Part shown: positions 25,060 through 33,964 of the stretch, in pieces
Layout: each line of letters opens with the position of its first letter
Numbering within the stretch: position 1 is the stretch's first letter
Origin: Alphaproteobacteria bacterium
GTDB taxonomy: Bacteria; Pseudomonadota; Alphaproteobacteria; DSM-16000; Inquilinaceae
Assembly: GCA_009909005.1 (NCBI GenBank)
Contig: JAAAOG010000038.1
Location: forward strand, 1-40,358
Reading direction: 5' to 3'
DNA: 40,358 bases
Made by a program: the position numbers and the translations under genes
Notes under the pieces: model-generated
What the model saw: only the letters and a program-made list of their open reading frames with translations
What the model was told of the DNA's origin: nothing
Database searches by the model: none

Positions 25060-25217
25060 TCAGCCCCTGCCGAAGAGCGGATGCACGACCACGGCCCGCC
25101 CGCATGCGCCCGGCTTGCGGTGTCTCGATCATACCCCCCTGACGGAGAGGATGGAGACGGCCGTCCGCACGCGGGCGGCCCTTGCCACGCAAACAGAGCG
25201 GACAGGATCGACCCCCC

Positions 25218-26681
25218 ATGAGCGAACTTCCGGAATATGTCGACGGCCTTCCCAATATCAGCGGCGCCGAGCCCCTGATCGAGGAAACGATGAAAAAGGC
25301 GGCCGACAAGACCCTCTATCTCGACCGGACCAATATCGACTTCGACCGCATCAAGAGCGCCTGCGCGATCGCGCTGCATATGCACCAGCCGCTGATCCCG
25401 GCCGGCGGCCACGACCTGCACACGGCCGAGATCATCAGCAATCTTCGTTACATGATGGAGCACCCGGATATCGGCGACAATCACAACGCCGGGACCATGG
25501 CCTGGTGCTACAAGCGCATCGGCGAATTCGTGCCGCAGCTGATCAATGAGGGCAAGCAGCCCCGCGTCATGCTGGAATATTCCGGCACGCTTTTCCACGG
25601 CCTGCGCCAGATGGGCCAGAACGACGTCATCGACACGCTGAAGGGCGTCACCTGCAATCCCAGCTTCCAGCATGCCGTGGAATGGCTGGGCTGCCCCTGG
25701 GGCCATGCCGTCGCGCCCTCGACCCCGGTCCAGGACTTCAAGCTGCATGTCGAGGCCTGGCTGCATCATTTCGGCGCCATTTTCGGACTGGAGGCGCTCG
25801 GCCGGGTGCGCGGCTTCTCGCCATCGGAAATGGCCCTGCCCAACCATCCGGACGTCGCCTACACCTTCGTCAAGACCCTGCGCGATCTCGGCTTCCAATG
25901 GGTGCTGGTGCAGGAGCATACGGTCGAGCGGCCGGACAACGGCCACGGGGTCGAGCAGAAGCACCTGCCCCACCGGCTGGTCTGCCGCAATTCCGAGGGC
26001 GAGACGGCGGAGATCATCGCCATCATCAAGACCCAGGGCAGCGACACCAAGCTGGTCGCCCAGATGCAGCCCTATTACGAGGCCATGAGCCTGCAGCGCT
26101 GGGAGCTGGCCGGCCAGTCGGTGCCGCCGATCGTCACCCAGATCGCCGACGGCGAGAATGGCGGCGTGATGATGAACGAATTCCCGCCGAAGTTCATGGA
26201 TGCCGTGCACCAGTCGAGCGGCTCCGAGACCCCGATGATGAACGTCACCGAGTATCTCGAGCACCTCTTCGCCAAAGGCATCAAGTGGTCGGACCTGCAG
26301 CCGGTGCAGCCCATGCACCAGAACAAGATCTGGGAGAAGATCAAGCCCGGCGACGGGCCCGATGCGCTGGCCAAGGCGATCAAGGAGTGCAAGGACGAGG
26401 ATCACCGCTTCCATATGGACGGCGGCAGCTGGACCAACGACATCTCCTGGGTCCAGGGCTATGAGAACGTCCTTGGCCCGATGGAGAAGGTCAGCTCGCT
26501 GTTCAACGAAAAGATCCTTGCCAAGCACCTGCCGAGCAACGACCCCCGCTATCGCAACGCCCTGTTCTATCTCCTCTCCTCGCAGACCAGCTGCTATCGC
26601 TATTGGGGCCAGGGCATCTGGACGGATTACGGGCAGGAACTCTGCCGCCGCGCCGAGAGCATCATCCAGCACGATCTGTAA
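25218..26681 (+). CDS. Glycoside hydrolase family 57 protein
   Basis: A protein of 487 aa. Motif 1, HMHQP, lies at residues 54-58. The expected nucleophile is Glu204 in FSPSEMALPNHPD, and the expected acid is Asp311 in ADGENGG. These are the GH57 conserved regions 1, 3 and 4. Further conserved stretches are EYSGTLFHGL and LGCPWGHAV. GH57 includes alpha-amylases, 4-alpha-glucanotransferases, amylopullulanases and branching enzymes, and this sequence alone does not decide among them. A GH57 branching enzyme would explain the absence of glgB beside the glycogen synthase gene. The ATG at 25218 is used; there is no strong ribosome site and an in-frame ATG exists 12 codons earlier. No signal peptide is present, so the enzyme is cytosolic. 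Confidence 0.85.
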   Translation: MSELPEYVDGLPNISGAEPLIEETMKKAADKTLYLDRTNIDFDRIKSACAIALHMHQPLIPAGGHDLHTAEIISNLRYMMEHPDIGDNHNAGTMAWCYKRIGEFVPQLINEGKQPRVMLEYSGTLFHGLRQMGQNDVIDTLKGVTCNPSFQHAVEWLGCPWGHAVAPSTPVQDFKLHVEAWLHHFGAIFGLEALGRVRGFSPSEMALPNHPDVAYTFVKTLRDLGFQWVLVQEHTVERPDNGHGVEQKHLPHRLVCRNSEGETAEIIAIIKTQGSDTKLVAQMQPYYEAMSLQRWELAGQSVPPIVTQIADGENGGVMMNEFPPKFMDAVHQSSGSETPMMNVTEYLEHLFAKGIKWSDLQPVQPMHQNKIWEKIKPGDGPDALAKAIKECKDEDHRFHMDGGSWTNDISWVQGYENVLGPMEKVSSLFNEKILAKHLPSNDPRYRNALFYLLSSQTSCYRYWGQGIWTDYGQELCRRAESIIQHDL

Positions 26682-26884
26682 GGCGCGGGGCCCCTCATCT
26701 TTCCGGGGCTGAGAGCGTTCGTTTCACTTGCACAGGCCGGGGCCGGTGACCGATACAGGGTGCCGGCCCTCGCGCCCCCGCAGCTCCCGCCGGTCCGGCC
26801 CCGATGTCGGGGTGCGCCGCGCCAGGGTCCGTTGCGTGTCCCCGTCTTCTGTCCTGTCTCCCAACCAAGCAAGGAACCAATGCG

Positions 26885-28210
26885 ATGCAGACGGCGCCCA
26901 GGATCTACAACCTGTTTCCCTTGCTGGCCGGCCCGGTCACCAAATGGAAGGACCACCTGCCCCGCATCGCCGATATGGGCTTCAACTGGATCTATGTGAA
27001 TCCCTTCCATTACCCTGGGTTCTCCGGAAGCCTGTACGCGATCAAGGACTTCAAGCGCCTGCACCCGCGGCTGCAGGGCACCTCCAAGAAGGATCAGGCG
27101 AGCCTGATCGAGGGGTTCTGCAATGCAGCCGAAAAGTACAACATCATGGTCATGCTCGACCTGGTGATCAATCACACCGCCAAGGACGCGCTGCTGGTCG
27201 ATGAGCACCCGAAATGGTACCTGCGCGAGCCGGATGGCTCGGTGCGCAGTCCTCGCACCGTCGACCCGCTGAACGCCGACAATATCACCGTCTGGGGCGA
27301 CCTGGGCGAGATCGACTATGATGGCTCCGGCGCGAAGAAGGAGATGCTCGACTACTGGCAGGACCTGGTCGACTACTATATCGCCATGGGCTGCCGCGGC
27401 TTCCGCTGCGATGCCGCCTATCAGGTGCCGAACGACGTCTGGAAGCCGCTGATCGAAACGGCGCGAAAGAAGGCGCCGGAATGCTTCTTTGCCGCGGAGA
27501 CCCTGGGCTGCCGGGTCGACCAGACCATGGCGCTGAAGGGTGCCGGATTCGACTATCTGTTCAACAGCTCGAAATGGTGGGATTTCCACCAGAACTGGGT
27601 GCTCGATCAGTACGAGATGTTCCGCCAGGTCGGTCCGACCATCGCCTTTCCGGAAAGCCACGACACCGACCGGCTGATCAACGAGCTGGGCACGCGCGAG
27701 CCGCCGGAAGTCGAACGGCAGTACAAGTTCTGGTACCTGTTCTCGTCGATCTTTTCGGCCGGCGTCATGACCACCATGGGTTTCGAGTACGGCTTCGACA
27801 AGCGCCTGCACGTGGTGCACACCCAGGCGAACGAATGGGACGAGCAGTACGAGCGGCGCCTGATCGACATCACCGAGTTCATCGCCGGGGTCAACAAGAT
27901 GAAGGCCGAGACGCCGACGCTGAATGTCGAAGGCCATCAGCGGCTGGTCTACGGCCATGACGGTCCGGTCGTCTCCCTGGTCCGTTTCGATGCGCCCGAC
28001 GCGCACAACGCCAAGGCGGCGACGGTCAGCGTCATCAACCCGGACATCTGGCAGACCCATACCATGCATGGCGGGCTGGTCACCAATGGCGACCCCGGCC
28101 GCTTCGCTCCGTTCAAGGAGATCACCCCAAGCGACGAGAACGAGACGCTTGAGGGCGGCCGCGACATCCGTGTCGACCGCCGGGCGCTGCGGATTTTCAA
28201 CTCAAAGTGA
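26885..28210 (+). CDS. Alpha-amylase family (GH13) enzyme
   Basis: A protein of 441 aa with a GH13 (beta/alpha)8 barrel. DLVINHTAKD at residues 92-101 is region I. GFRCDAAYQVP carries nucleophile Asp176, FAAETLG carries acid/base Glu205, and ESHDTDR carries Asp260. The segment DALLVDEHPKWY after region I recalls maltosyltransferases such as GlgE and related intracellular amylases, but the sequence is shorter than GlgE and lacks its N-terminal domain. A small C-terminal beta domain ends the protein. The ATG at 26885 follows AAGGA; the longer in-frame open stretch crosses a CCCCGA-TG-TCGGGG hairpin at 26799-26812 and is not family-like. No signal peptide is seen. It is the last gene of the glucan cluster, before a strong terminator. 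Confidence 0.86.
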   Translation: MQTAPRIYNLFPLLAGPVTKWKDHLPRIADMGFNWIYVNPFHYPGFSGSLYAIKDFKRLHPRLQGTSKKDQASLIEGFCNAAEKYNIMVMLDLVINHTAKDALLVDEHPKWYLREPDGSVRSPRTVDPLNADNITVWGDLGEIDYDGSGAKKEMLDYWQDLVDYYIAMGCRGFRCDAAYQVPNDVWKPLIETARKKAPECFFAAETLGCRVDQTMALKGAGFDYLFNSSKWWDFHQNWVLDQYEMFRQVGPTIAFPESHDTDRLINELGTREPPEVERQYKFWYLFSSIFSAGVMTTMGFEYGFDKRLHVVHTQANEWDEQYERRLIDITEFIAGVNKMKAETPTLNVEGHQRLVYGHDGPVVSLVRFDAPDAHNAKAATVSVINPDIWQTHTMHGGLVTNGDPGRFAPFKEITPSDENETLEGGRDIRVDRRALRIFNSK

Positions 28211-28268
28211 TCGTAGGGGTCGGCCTGGGGGAGCGCGGCCCCAGATCGGCCTCGGCAAGCAGCGACAA

Positions 28269-28302
28269 AAAATCCCCGTCTCGGGCGCGAGGCGGGGATT
28301 TT
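28269..28302. terminator. Bidirectional Rho-independent terminator
   Basis: A perfect 10-base stem, AAAATCCCCG (28269-28278) with CGGGGATTTT (28293-28302), is topped by a CTCG/CGAG mini-stem. It gives a T-rich tail on both strands. It lies between the convergent GH13 gene (plus) and rplQ (minus) and can stop both transcripts, including the end of the ribosomal superoperon. Confidence 0.85.
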
Positions 28303-28304
28303 CT

Positions 28305-28334
28305 TTTGTCCGGCTTTGTCCGGCTTTGTCCGGC
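28305..28334. repeat. Three tandem copies of a 10-base unit
   Basis: TTTGTCCGGC occurs three times without mismatch, directly beside the bidirectional terminator and 12 bases before the rplQ stop codon. The repeat probably grew by slippage, and copy number may differ among strains. No function is evident. Confidence 0.8.
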
Positions 28335-28346
28335 CCGGCGGCGGCG

Positions 28347-28772
28347 CTATTCCTCGTCCTGCGGCTCGGCTTCGGCGGCCGCGCGCTCCCGATCCTCCTT
28401 GCCCTTGGCTTCGGGATCGCGATCGACCAGCTCGATCACCGCCATCGGCGCGGCATCGCCATAGCGGAAGCCGGCCTTCAGCACCCGCGTATAGCCGCCG
28501 GGGCGGCTGCGATAGCGCTCGGCCAGCGGGCCGAACAGCTTGGCCACCATCGCCTCGTCGCGCAGCCGGGCAATGGCCAGGCGCCGGTTGTGGAGCCCGC
28601 CCTTTTTGCCGAGCGTGATCAGCCGGTCGACCACGCTGCGCAGGTCCTTCGCCTTCGGAAGGGTGGTCTTGATCTGCTCGTGCCGGATCAGCGCGGCGGC
28701 CATGTTGGCGAACATGGCGGTGCGATGGCTGGTGGTGCGGTTGAGCTTCCGCCCGCGGACCGCGTGACGCAT
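28347..28772 (-). CDS. rplQ: 50S ribosomal protein L17
   Basis: A protein of 141 aa with the L17 core complete: [20 protein letters not shown] at the start, then [21 protein letters not shown] and a [22 protein letters not shown] end. A charged tail of about 20 residues ([21 protein letters not shown]) is longer than in E. coli, as is common in alphaproteobacteria. L17 binds 23S rRNA near the peptide exit tunnel. It is the last gene of the alpha operon. A 145-base gap separates it from rpoA and contains a GACCGG/CCGGTC hairpin at 28877-28894. Confidence 0.97.
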   Translation of the reverse strand: MRHAVRGRKLNRTTSHRTAMFANMAAALIRHEQIKTTLPKAKDLRSVVDRLITLGKKGGLHNRRLAIARLRDEAMVAKLFGPLAERYRSRPGGYTRVLKAGFRYGDAAPMAVIELVDRDPEAKGKEDRERAAAEAEPQDEE

Positions 28773-28917
28773 TCTATCCCTCCTTCGGCTATGGGCCCCA
28801 TTCGCGCGGCCCGGATAGATGGACCCCGCCGCTCTATCGCCTCTGCGGCGACGACACGGGCGGGGGGACCGGTCAGTCCCGGTCTGAAAGTGCTTGAGAG
28901 CCTGGTGTTGAAAGCCG

Positions 28918-29934
28918 TCAGTACGGCTCTTCCAGCTTCTTGACGAGGTCCTCGATGTTTTCCGGCGGCCAGTTCGGGATCTCCATGCCGAGGTGCAGGC
29001 CCATCTGCGACAGGACCTCCTTGATCTCGTTCAGGGATTTCCGGCCGAAATTCGGCGTCCGGAGCATCTCGGCCTCGGTCTTCTGAACGAGATCGCCGAT
29101 ATAGACGATGTTGTCGTTCTTCAGGCAGTTGGCCGAGCGGACCGACAGTTCCAGCTCGTCGACCTTGCGCAGCAGGTTCTTGTTGAACGGCATCTCCTCG
29201 CTGATTTCGTCGCGGCGCTCGAGATGCGGTTCCTCGAAATTCACAAAGAGCTGCAGCTGGTCCTGGAGGATGCGGGCGGCGAGCGCCAGCGCGTCCTCGG
29301 GCGAGACCGTGGCATTGGTCTCGACGCTCATCGACAGCTTGTCATAGTCGGTAACCTGGCCGACGCGGGCGTTCTCGACATTGTACGAGACCTTGCGCAC
29401 CGGGCTGTAAAGCGCATCGACCGGGATCAGGCCGATCGGCGCGTCCTCCGGCCGGTTCTGAACCGCCGGGACATAGCCTTTCCCGGTATTGACCGTCATC
29501 TCCATGTTCAGCCGGGCGCCATGGTCCAGCGTGCAGATCACCAGGTCGGGGTCCATGACCTCGATATCGGCACCGGTGATGATCTGGGAGGCGGTGACCG
29601 GTCCCGGCCCCTCGGCATGCAGGCGCATCCGCCGGGGTCCTTCGGCATGCATCCGCAGGGAGAGCGTCTTGACATTGAGAACGATGTCGGTCACATCCTC
29701 TCGCACGCCCTGCAGCGACGAGAATTCGTGCAGAACACCGTCGATCTGGATCGACGTCACCGCCGCACCCTGAAGCGACGACAACAGGATGCGCCGCAGG
29801 GCATTGCCGAGTGTCAGGCCGAAGCCCCGCTCCAACGGCTGGGCGATGATCGTCGCCTTGCGCCGCGGGTCGTCGCCCGTCTGGATGTCGAGCGAGGCGG
29901 GCTTGATCAGTTCCTGCCAATTCTTTTGAATCAA
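28918..29934 (-). CDS. rpoA: RNA polymerase alpha subunit (TTG start)
   Basis: A protein of 338 aa, the normal alpha length. The N-terminal assembly domain (residues 1-230) has the family stretches [21 protein letters not shown] and [10 protein letters not shown]. The C-terminal domain (from about 250) binds UP-element DNA and activators through [13 protein letters not shown] and [17 protein letters not shown]-type helices. The start codon at 29932-29934 is TTG, read as [12 protein letters not shown], the conserved alphaproteobacterial beginning. No in-frame ATG exists nearby, and GGAAGG lies about 10 bases upstream. A 159-base gap to rpsK leaves room for a separate promoter. Confidence 0.97.
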   Translation of the reverse strand: MIQKNWQELIKPASLDIQTGDDPRRKATIIAQPLERGFGLTLGNALRRILLSSLQGAAVTSIQIDGVLHEFSSLQGVREDVTDIVLNVKTLSLRMHAEGPRRMRLHAEGPGPVTASQIITGADIEVMDPDLVICTLDHGARLNMEMTVNTGKGYVPAVQNRPEDAPIGLIPVDALYSPVRKVSYNVENARVGQVTDYDKLSMSVETNATVSPEDALALAARILQDQLQLFVNFEEPHLERRDEISEEMPFNKNLLRKVDELELSVRSANCLKNDNIVYIGDLVQKTEAEMLRTPNFGRKSLNEIKEVLSQMGLHLGMEIPNWPPENIEDLVKKLEEPY

Positions 29935-30093
29935 GGCTGATCACCTTCCGTTCGGCGGCGGGCTGTGCGAGGCGGGCGCCTGATGAAACCAGTCGCTGCC
30001 ACCTGATTGCCGCCGTCCTCTTTCTGTCGATAAGGTTGGTCTCCCGCCCGGGCGGCCGGGGCGGAGCTGCCGCCACGCCGTCACGACACCGGA

Positions 30094-30495
30094 TCAGACC
30101 CGGCGCTTCTTGCGAGGCCGCACGCCATTGTGGGGAATGGGCGTCACGTCGCGGATCGAGCTGATCTGAAAGCCGATCGCCTGCAACGCTCTGAGAGCGG
30201 ACTCCCGGCCCGAGCCGGGGCCTTTGACATTGATGTCGAGGGTCCGCATGCCGTGCTCCTGCGCCTTCCGCCCGGCATCCTCGGCCGCCATCTGTGCGGC
30301 ATAGGGAGTCGACTTGCGGCTGCCCTTGAAGCCCATCATCCCGGCGCTTGACCAGGAGATCGCGTTCCCCTGGGCGTCGGTGATGGTGATCATGGTGTTA
30401 TTGAAGCTGGCGGCGACATGCGCGACGCCGGAGGTGATGTTCTTGCGCTCGCGCCGCCTGAGACGCTGCGCAGCCGCTGCTGGAGCCTTGGCCAT
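30094..30495 (-). CDS. rpsK: 30S ribosomal protein S11
   Basis: A protein of 133 aa. The N-terminal basic stretch [15 protein letters not shown] is followed by the S11 core [16 protein letters not shown] and [20 protein letters not shown], and by the conserved end [19 protein letters not shown]11 sits on the 30S platform, close to the Shine-Dalgarno helix and S18. Length and motifs are standard. It follows rpsM after 48 bases within the alpha operon. Confidence 0.98.
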   Translation of the reverse strand: MAKAPAAAAQRLRRRERKNITSGVAHVAASFNNTMITITDAQGNAISWSSAGMMGFKGSRKSTPYAAQMAAEDAGRKAQEHGMRTLDINVKGPGSGRESALRALQAIGFQISSIRDVTPIPHNGVRPRKKRRV

Positions 30496-30543
30496 CTGTT
30501 ACCCGCTTATTGTCGTGTCCTGCCCCCGGCGGGGATGTTGCTG

Positions 30544-30912
30544 TTATTTCTTCTTGCCGGCGATCGGCTTTGCGGGACCCTTGCGGGTTCGCGCATTGGT
30601 GTGGGTCCGCTGACCGCGGACCGGCAGACTCTTGCGGTGGCGCAGGCCGCGATAGCAGGCCATGTCCATCAGCCGCTTGATGTTCATCGCAGTCTCGCGG
30701 CGGAGGTCGCCCTCCACCGTGTAGGCGGAGTCGATGGCCTCACGGATCCGGACGATCTCGTCCTCGGTGAGCTGGTTCACCCGCCGTTCCGGGGGAATGG
30801 CAAGTTTGGCACAGACCTGGCTTGCCGTCGTCCGCCCGATGCCGTGAATATAGGTGAGAGCAATACTGACCGGCTTGCCCGTCGGGATATTCACGCCAGA
30901 AATACGCGCCAA
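30544..30912 (-). CDS. rpsM: 30S ribosomal protein S13 (TTG start)
   Basis: A protein of 122 aa with standard S13 features: [14 protein letters not shown], the helix-hairpin-helix [10 protein letters not shown], and the basic tail [18 protein letters not shown] that contacts the A- and P-site tRNAs. The only start that gives the conserved N-terminus is TTG at 30910-30912, with GGGAG about 8 bases upstream. The frame stays open for about 80 codons further upstream, but that stretch is not S13-like, and no ATG lies close to the true start. adk, normally between secY and rpsM in this class, is missing. Confidence 0.96.
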   Translation of the reverse strand: MARISGVNIPTGKPVSIALTYIHGIGRTTASQVCAKLAIPPERRVNQLTEDEIVRIREAIDSAYTVEGDLRRETAMNIKRLMDMACYRGLRHRKSLPVRGQRTHTNARTRKGPAKPIAGKKK

Positions 30913-31157
30913 AGCTCGTCTCCCACTGCTTGTTGACCCGGCCTGAAGGGTCCCTTGTGCCAAAACACGTGAAGCGCGTTCCGCCGCTCCCGGAAGCGCC
31001 TCAACACCCGCGATCATGCACCGCGCCCCATATAGGGTCGCCCAGCCTTGACAAGAAGACCCGGATTGATAGGCGAACCGCCAGCGCGGGTCAAGCCGCC
31101 GAAGCGCCCCGACCTTGCCCCGCCCCGTCTGTACGCGCCGGACACGACCGCGCGGCA
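30913..31157. promoter_or_regulatory. Gap between secY and rpsM, in place of adk; probable leader of the alpha operon
   Basis: Most alphaproteobacteria carry adk here; this genome has about 275 noncoding bases in all. TTGTCA lies on the minus strand at 31049-31054, with TATA-like sequence near 31030, but the spacing (13-14 bases) is too short for a standard promoter. I see no small gene. The region probably carries the leader where S4-type feedback would act on the alpha operon, but the structure could not be verified by eye. Confidence 0.35.
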
Positions 31158-31189
31158 CGTACGCGCGACGGCGCGGCGTACGCGTACGC
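31158..31189. repeat. CGTACG-rich palindromic cluster at the end of secY
   Basis: GCGTACGCGTACGC at 31176-31189 is a perfect 14-base palindrome whose last base is the first base of the secY stop codon complement. A third CGTACG lies at 31158-31163 and can pair with it across a GC-rich loop. On the minus-strand mRNA this gives a strong hairpin directly after secY, which may end or pause transcription before the alpha operon. No T run follows. Confidence 0.6.
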
Positions 31190-32520
31190 TACCCTTTTCG
31201 TCCGCGCAGCTTCGCCTTTTTGATCAGCCCCTCATATTGGTGGGCGAGCAAGTGCGAGTGGATCTGCGCCACGGTGTCCATCGTGACCGTCACGACGATC
31301 AGCAGGCTGGTGCCGCCGAAATAGAACGGCACGGCATATTGCGAGATCAGGATTTCCGGCAGCAGGCAAACCGCCCCCAGATAGGCTGCACCCACGGCCG
31401 TCAGCCTGGTCAGGACATAGTCCAGATAATCGGCGGTATTCTTGCCGGGCCGAATGCCGGGGATGAACCCGCCATATTTCTTGAGGTTGTCGGCCGTTTC
31501 CTGCGGGTTGAAGACGATCGCCGTGTAGAAGAAGCAAAAGAACACGATCAGCCCGACGTACAGCGCCATATAGAGCGGCTGGCCATGCCCGATATAGGCC
31601 GCCAGGGTGGCCAGGATGCCGGTTCCCTCCTGCCCGGAAAAGCCGATCAGCGTCGTCGGCAGCAGCAGCAGCGAGGAGGCGAAGATCGGCGGGATGACGC
31701 CCGCGGTGTTCAGCTTCAGCGGCAGGTGCGACGATTCGCCGCCGAACATGCGCTGCCCGACCTGTCGCTTCGGGTACTGCACGATCAACCGGCGCTGCGC
31801 CCGCTCCATGAAGACGATGAAGGTGATCACCGCCACCGCCATGATCAGCATCACCACGATGGTGAAGGTGGCCAGTGCGCCCGTGCGCCCGAGCTCCAGG
31901 GTCTGGACCAGCGCACTGGGCAGCTCGGCGACGATGCCGGCGAAGATGATCAGCGAAATGCCGTTGCCGACGCCGCGGGCGGTGATCTGCTCGCCCAGCC
32001 ACATCAGGAAGATGGTGCCGCCGACAATGGTGATGACCGTCGAGATGCGGAAGAACATTCCGGGTTCGATAACCGCGCCATCAAGCCCCTCAAGCCCGAC
32101 AGCCAGCCCGTACGCTTGAACCGTTGCGAGCAGTACGGTGCCGTACCGCGTGTATTGATTGATTTTCTTCCGGCCGGTCTCGCCCTCCTTCTTCAGCTGC
32201 TCCAGAGTCGGCGAGACTGCCGTCATCAGCTGCATGATGATGGAGGCCGAGATATACGGCATGATGTTGAGGGCGAAGATGGTCATCCGGCTGAGCGCGC
32301 CGCCGGCGAACAGGTCCAGCATGCCGAGCATGCCGCCGCCCTGGCCCTCGAAAAACCGTGCCAGGGCATCCGGATCGATTCCGGGGACGGGGATATAGGT
32401 GCCGATCCGGTAGATGATCAGCGCCCCGAGGGTGAACAGAATCCGTTTTTTCAGCTCCGTCGCCTTGGCGAAGGAGCCGAAGTTGAAGTTCGCAGCGAGC
32501 TGTTCGGCGGCGGATGCCAT
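31189..32520 (-). CDS. secY: Preprotein translocase channel subunit SecY
   Basis: A protein of 443 aa with ten membrane segments. Hallmarks are IIYRIGTYIPVPGIDP in TM1, MPYISASIIMQLMTAVSPTLEQLKKEGE with its cytoplasmic loop, ARGVGNGISLIIFAGIVA, and the C5 loop ending in YGGFIPGIRPGKNTADYL that contacts SecA and the ribosome. The ATG at 32520, with GAGG upstream, is preferred to a start 10 codons earlier. SecY is the protein-conducting pore of the inner membrane. It lies in its normal place after rplO, but adk does not follow it. Confidence 0.97.
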   Translation of the reverse strand: MASAAEQLAANFNFGSFAKATELKKRILFTLGALIIYRIGTYIPVPGIDPDALARFFEGQGGGMLGMLDLFAGGALSRMTIFALNIMPYISASIIMQLMTAVSPTLEQLKKEGETGRKKINQYTRYGTVLLATVQAYGLAVGLEGLDGAVIEPGMFFRISTVITIVGGTIFLMWLGEQITARGVGNGISLIIFAGIVAELPSALVQTLELGRTGALATFTIVVMLIMAVAVITFIVFMERAQRRLIVQYPKRQVGQRMFGGESSHLPLKLNTAGVIPPIFASSLLLLPTTLIGFSGQEGTGILATLAAYIGHGQPLYMALYVGLIVFFCFFYTAIVFNPQETADNLKKYGGFIPGIRPGKNTADYLDYVLTRLTAVGAAYLGAVCLLPEILISQYAVPFYFGGTSLLIVVTVTMDTVAQIHSHLLAHQYEGLIKKAKLRGRKG

Positions 32521-32591
32521 CGCGACCTCGATTGCCGGCGCACCCGCCACCGGGCTCGGGCCCGGAAGGCGGGGATCGGGATAAGGTTTAC

Positions 32592-33092
32592 TTAGGCAGC
32601 GCCCTCGGACTCCGCAGTCACAGCTGCACCGGGGCCGGTCACGGTTACTTGACCGCCGGCCTGTTCGACCAGGGTCAGGGCCGCGCGCGAGGCGCCGGCG
32701 ACGCTGATGGCGATCCGGCTCGTCAGCGCGCCCTTGGCCAGCAGGCGGATGCCGTGGCGCCCGGCTTCGACCAGGCCCGCCCCTTCCAGGACGGCCGTAT
32801 CGATCGGCTGTTCGGGATCGATCTTGCCAGCATCGATCGCCTTCTGGATACGGCCGAGATTGACGATGCCATAGTCCTTGCGGAACAGGGCATTGTTAAA
32901 GCCGCGCTTCGGCAGCCGCCGGTAAAGCGGCATCTGGCCGCCTTCGAAGCCCTGCAGGGCGACGCCGGTACGGCTGGTCTGGCCCTTGACGCCGCGGCCG
33001 GCGGTCTTCCCCTTGCCGGAGCCGATGCCGCGTCCCACCCGCATGCGCCGCTTGCGCGCGCCGGGATTGTCTCGGAGTTCGTTCAGCTTCAT
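32592..33092 (-). CDS. rplO: 50S ribosomal protein L15
   Basis: A protein of 166 aa starting [14 protein letters not shown]. The Gly-rich basic N-terminus [17 protein letters not shown] threads into 23S rRNA, and [17 protein letters not shown] is the L15 signature. The globular part ends in [11 protein letters not shown], followed by about 15 extra Ala/Gly residues. L15 joins early in 50S assembly. A start 5 codons earlier (33107) is possible but not conserved. secY follows after 71 bases. Confidence 0.97.
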   Translation of the reverse strand: MKLNELRDNPGARKRRMRVGRGIGSGKGKTAGRGVKGQTSRTGVALQGFEGGQMPLYRRLPKRGFNNALFRKDYGIVNLGRIQKAIDAGKIDPEQPIDTAVLEGAGLVEAGRHGIRLLAKGALTSRIAISVAGASRAALTLVEQAGGQVTVTGPGAAVTAESEGAA

Positions 33093-33122
33093 GGTCGCGG
33101 TTCCCAAGCCCCTGCCGGCGGT

Positions 33123-33371
33123 TCAGTCGTCGACCGGCTCGACCTTGATCAGGTGCCGGACGCCATCGATCATCCCGCGAACCGCCGGCGTGTCCGGCAG
33201 GACGCGGCTGCGGTGCATCTTGTTGAGCCCCAGGCCGACCAGGGTCGCCCGCTGATAGGCCTTGCGGCCGATCGGGCTGCCGGTCTGGGTCACCCGAACC
33301 CGCTTTTCCGCGCCGGCGGCCGGATCATCCCCGGCATGCGCGGTCGCCGCGGTTCCACCATGCTCAGCCAT
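33123..33371 (-). CDS. rpmD: 50S ribosomal protein L30 with N-terminal extension
   Basis: A protein of 82 aa, whereas L30 is usually about 60. The family core begins at residue 23 with [19 protein letters not shown] and ends LIKVEPVDD. The first 22 residues ([16 protein letters not shown] and on) are Ala/Gly/Asp-rich. No Met or other good start lies nearer the core, so the extension is probably real. The ATG overlaps the last 8 bases of rpsE, which couples their translation. L30 is a non-essential 50S protein near helix 38. Confidence 0.95.
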   Translation of the reverse strand: MAEHGGTAATAHAGDDPAAGAEKRVRVTQTGSPIGRKAYQRATLVGLGLNKMHRSRVLPDTPAVRGMIDGVRHLIKVEPVDD

Positions 33372-33945
33372 GCGAGGCCTCCCGCTGCTCCGGCGGGGCC
33401 TCGACCACGCCCGGCGTGTCGCGGCGCCCGATCAACTCGCTGACCCGCTTGCCCCGCCGCTGCGCGACCAGGCGCGGCCCTTCGATCCGTTTCAGCCCAT
33501 CAAAGGCGGCCTTGACCATATTGTGCGGGTTGGCGGTGCCCACGGACTTGGCCACCACATCCGCCACGCCCAGCGCCTCGAAGATCGCCCGCATCGGACC
33601 GCCCGCGATGATGCCGGTGCCGATCGGCGCGGCCCGCAGGATCACCCGGCCGGCGCCGAAATGACCGGCGATGTCATGGTGCAGGGTCCGCCCTTCGCGA
33701 AGCGGCACGCGGATCATGGTGCGCTTGGCCTGATCGGTCGCCTTGCGGATCGCCTCCGGCACCTCGCGCGCCTTGCCGGTGCCGAATCCGACCCGGCCAC
33801 GGCCATCGCCGGCCACGACCAGAGCCGCAAAGCCGAAGCGCCGGCCGCCTTTTACCACCTTCGCGACGCGGTTGATGCTGACGAGCTTTTCGACCAGCTC
33901 GCTTTCTTCCCGCGATCCACGTTCTTCCTTCGGGCCCCGTGCCAT
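33364..33945 (-). CDS. rpsE: 30S ribosomal protein S5
   Basis: A protein of 193 aa. The double-stranded-RNA-binding domain starts at [20 protein letters not shown], and [13 protein letters not shown] and IPVREGRT-type motifs follow, here as [13 protein letters not shown]. The second domain contains [23 protein letters not shown] charged N-terminal extension ([13 protein letters not shown]) and a C-terminal tail past SELIGRR are typical of the class. S5 affects decoding fidelity and 30S assembly. The stop overlaps the start of rpmD. Confidence 0.98.
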   Translation of the reverse strand: MARGPKEERGSREESELVEKLVSINRVAKVVKGGRRFGFAALVVAGDGRGRVGFGTGKAREVPEAIRKATDQAKRTMIRVPLREGRTLHHDIAGHFGAGRVILRAAPIGTGIIAGGPMRAIFEALGVADVVAKSVGTANPHNMVKAAFDGLKRIEGPRLVAQRRGKRVSELIGRRDTPGVVEAPPEQREASHG

Positions 33946-33964
33946 GCTCTTCGACCTCTACCGT

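Noticed and set aside
28305-28334. CRISPR-like repeat
   Set aside because: Only three contiguous 10-base copies without spacers; a simple tandem repeat.
31048-32595. A 515-codon plus-strand open frame opposite secY
   Set aside because: Antisense shadow; secY on the minus strand is unmistakable.
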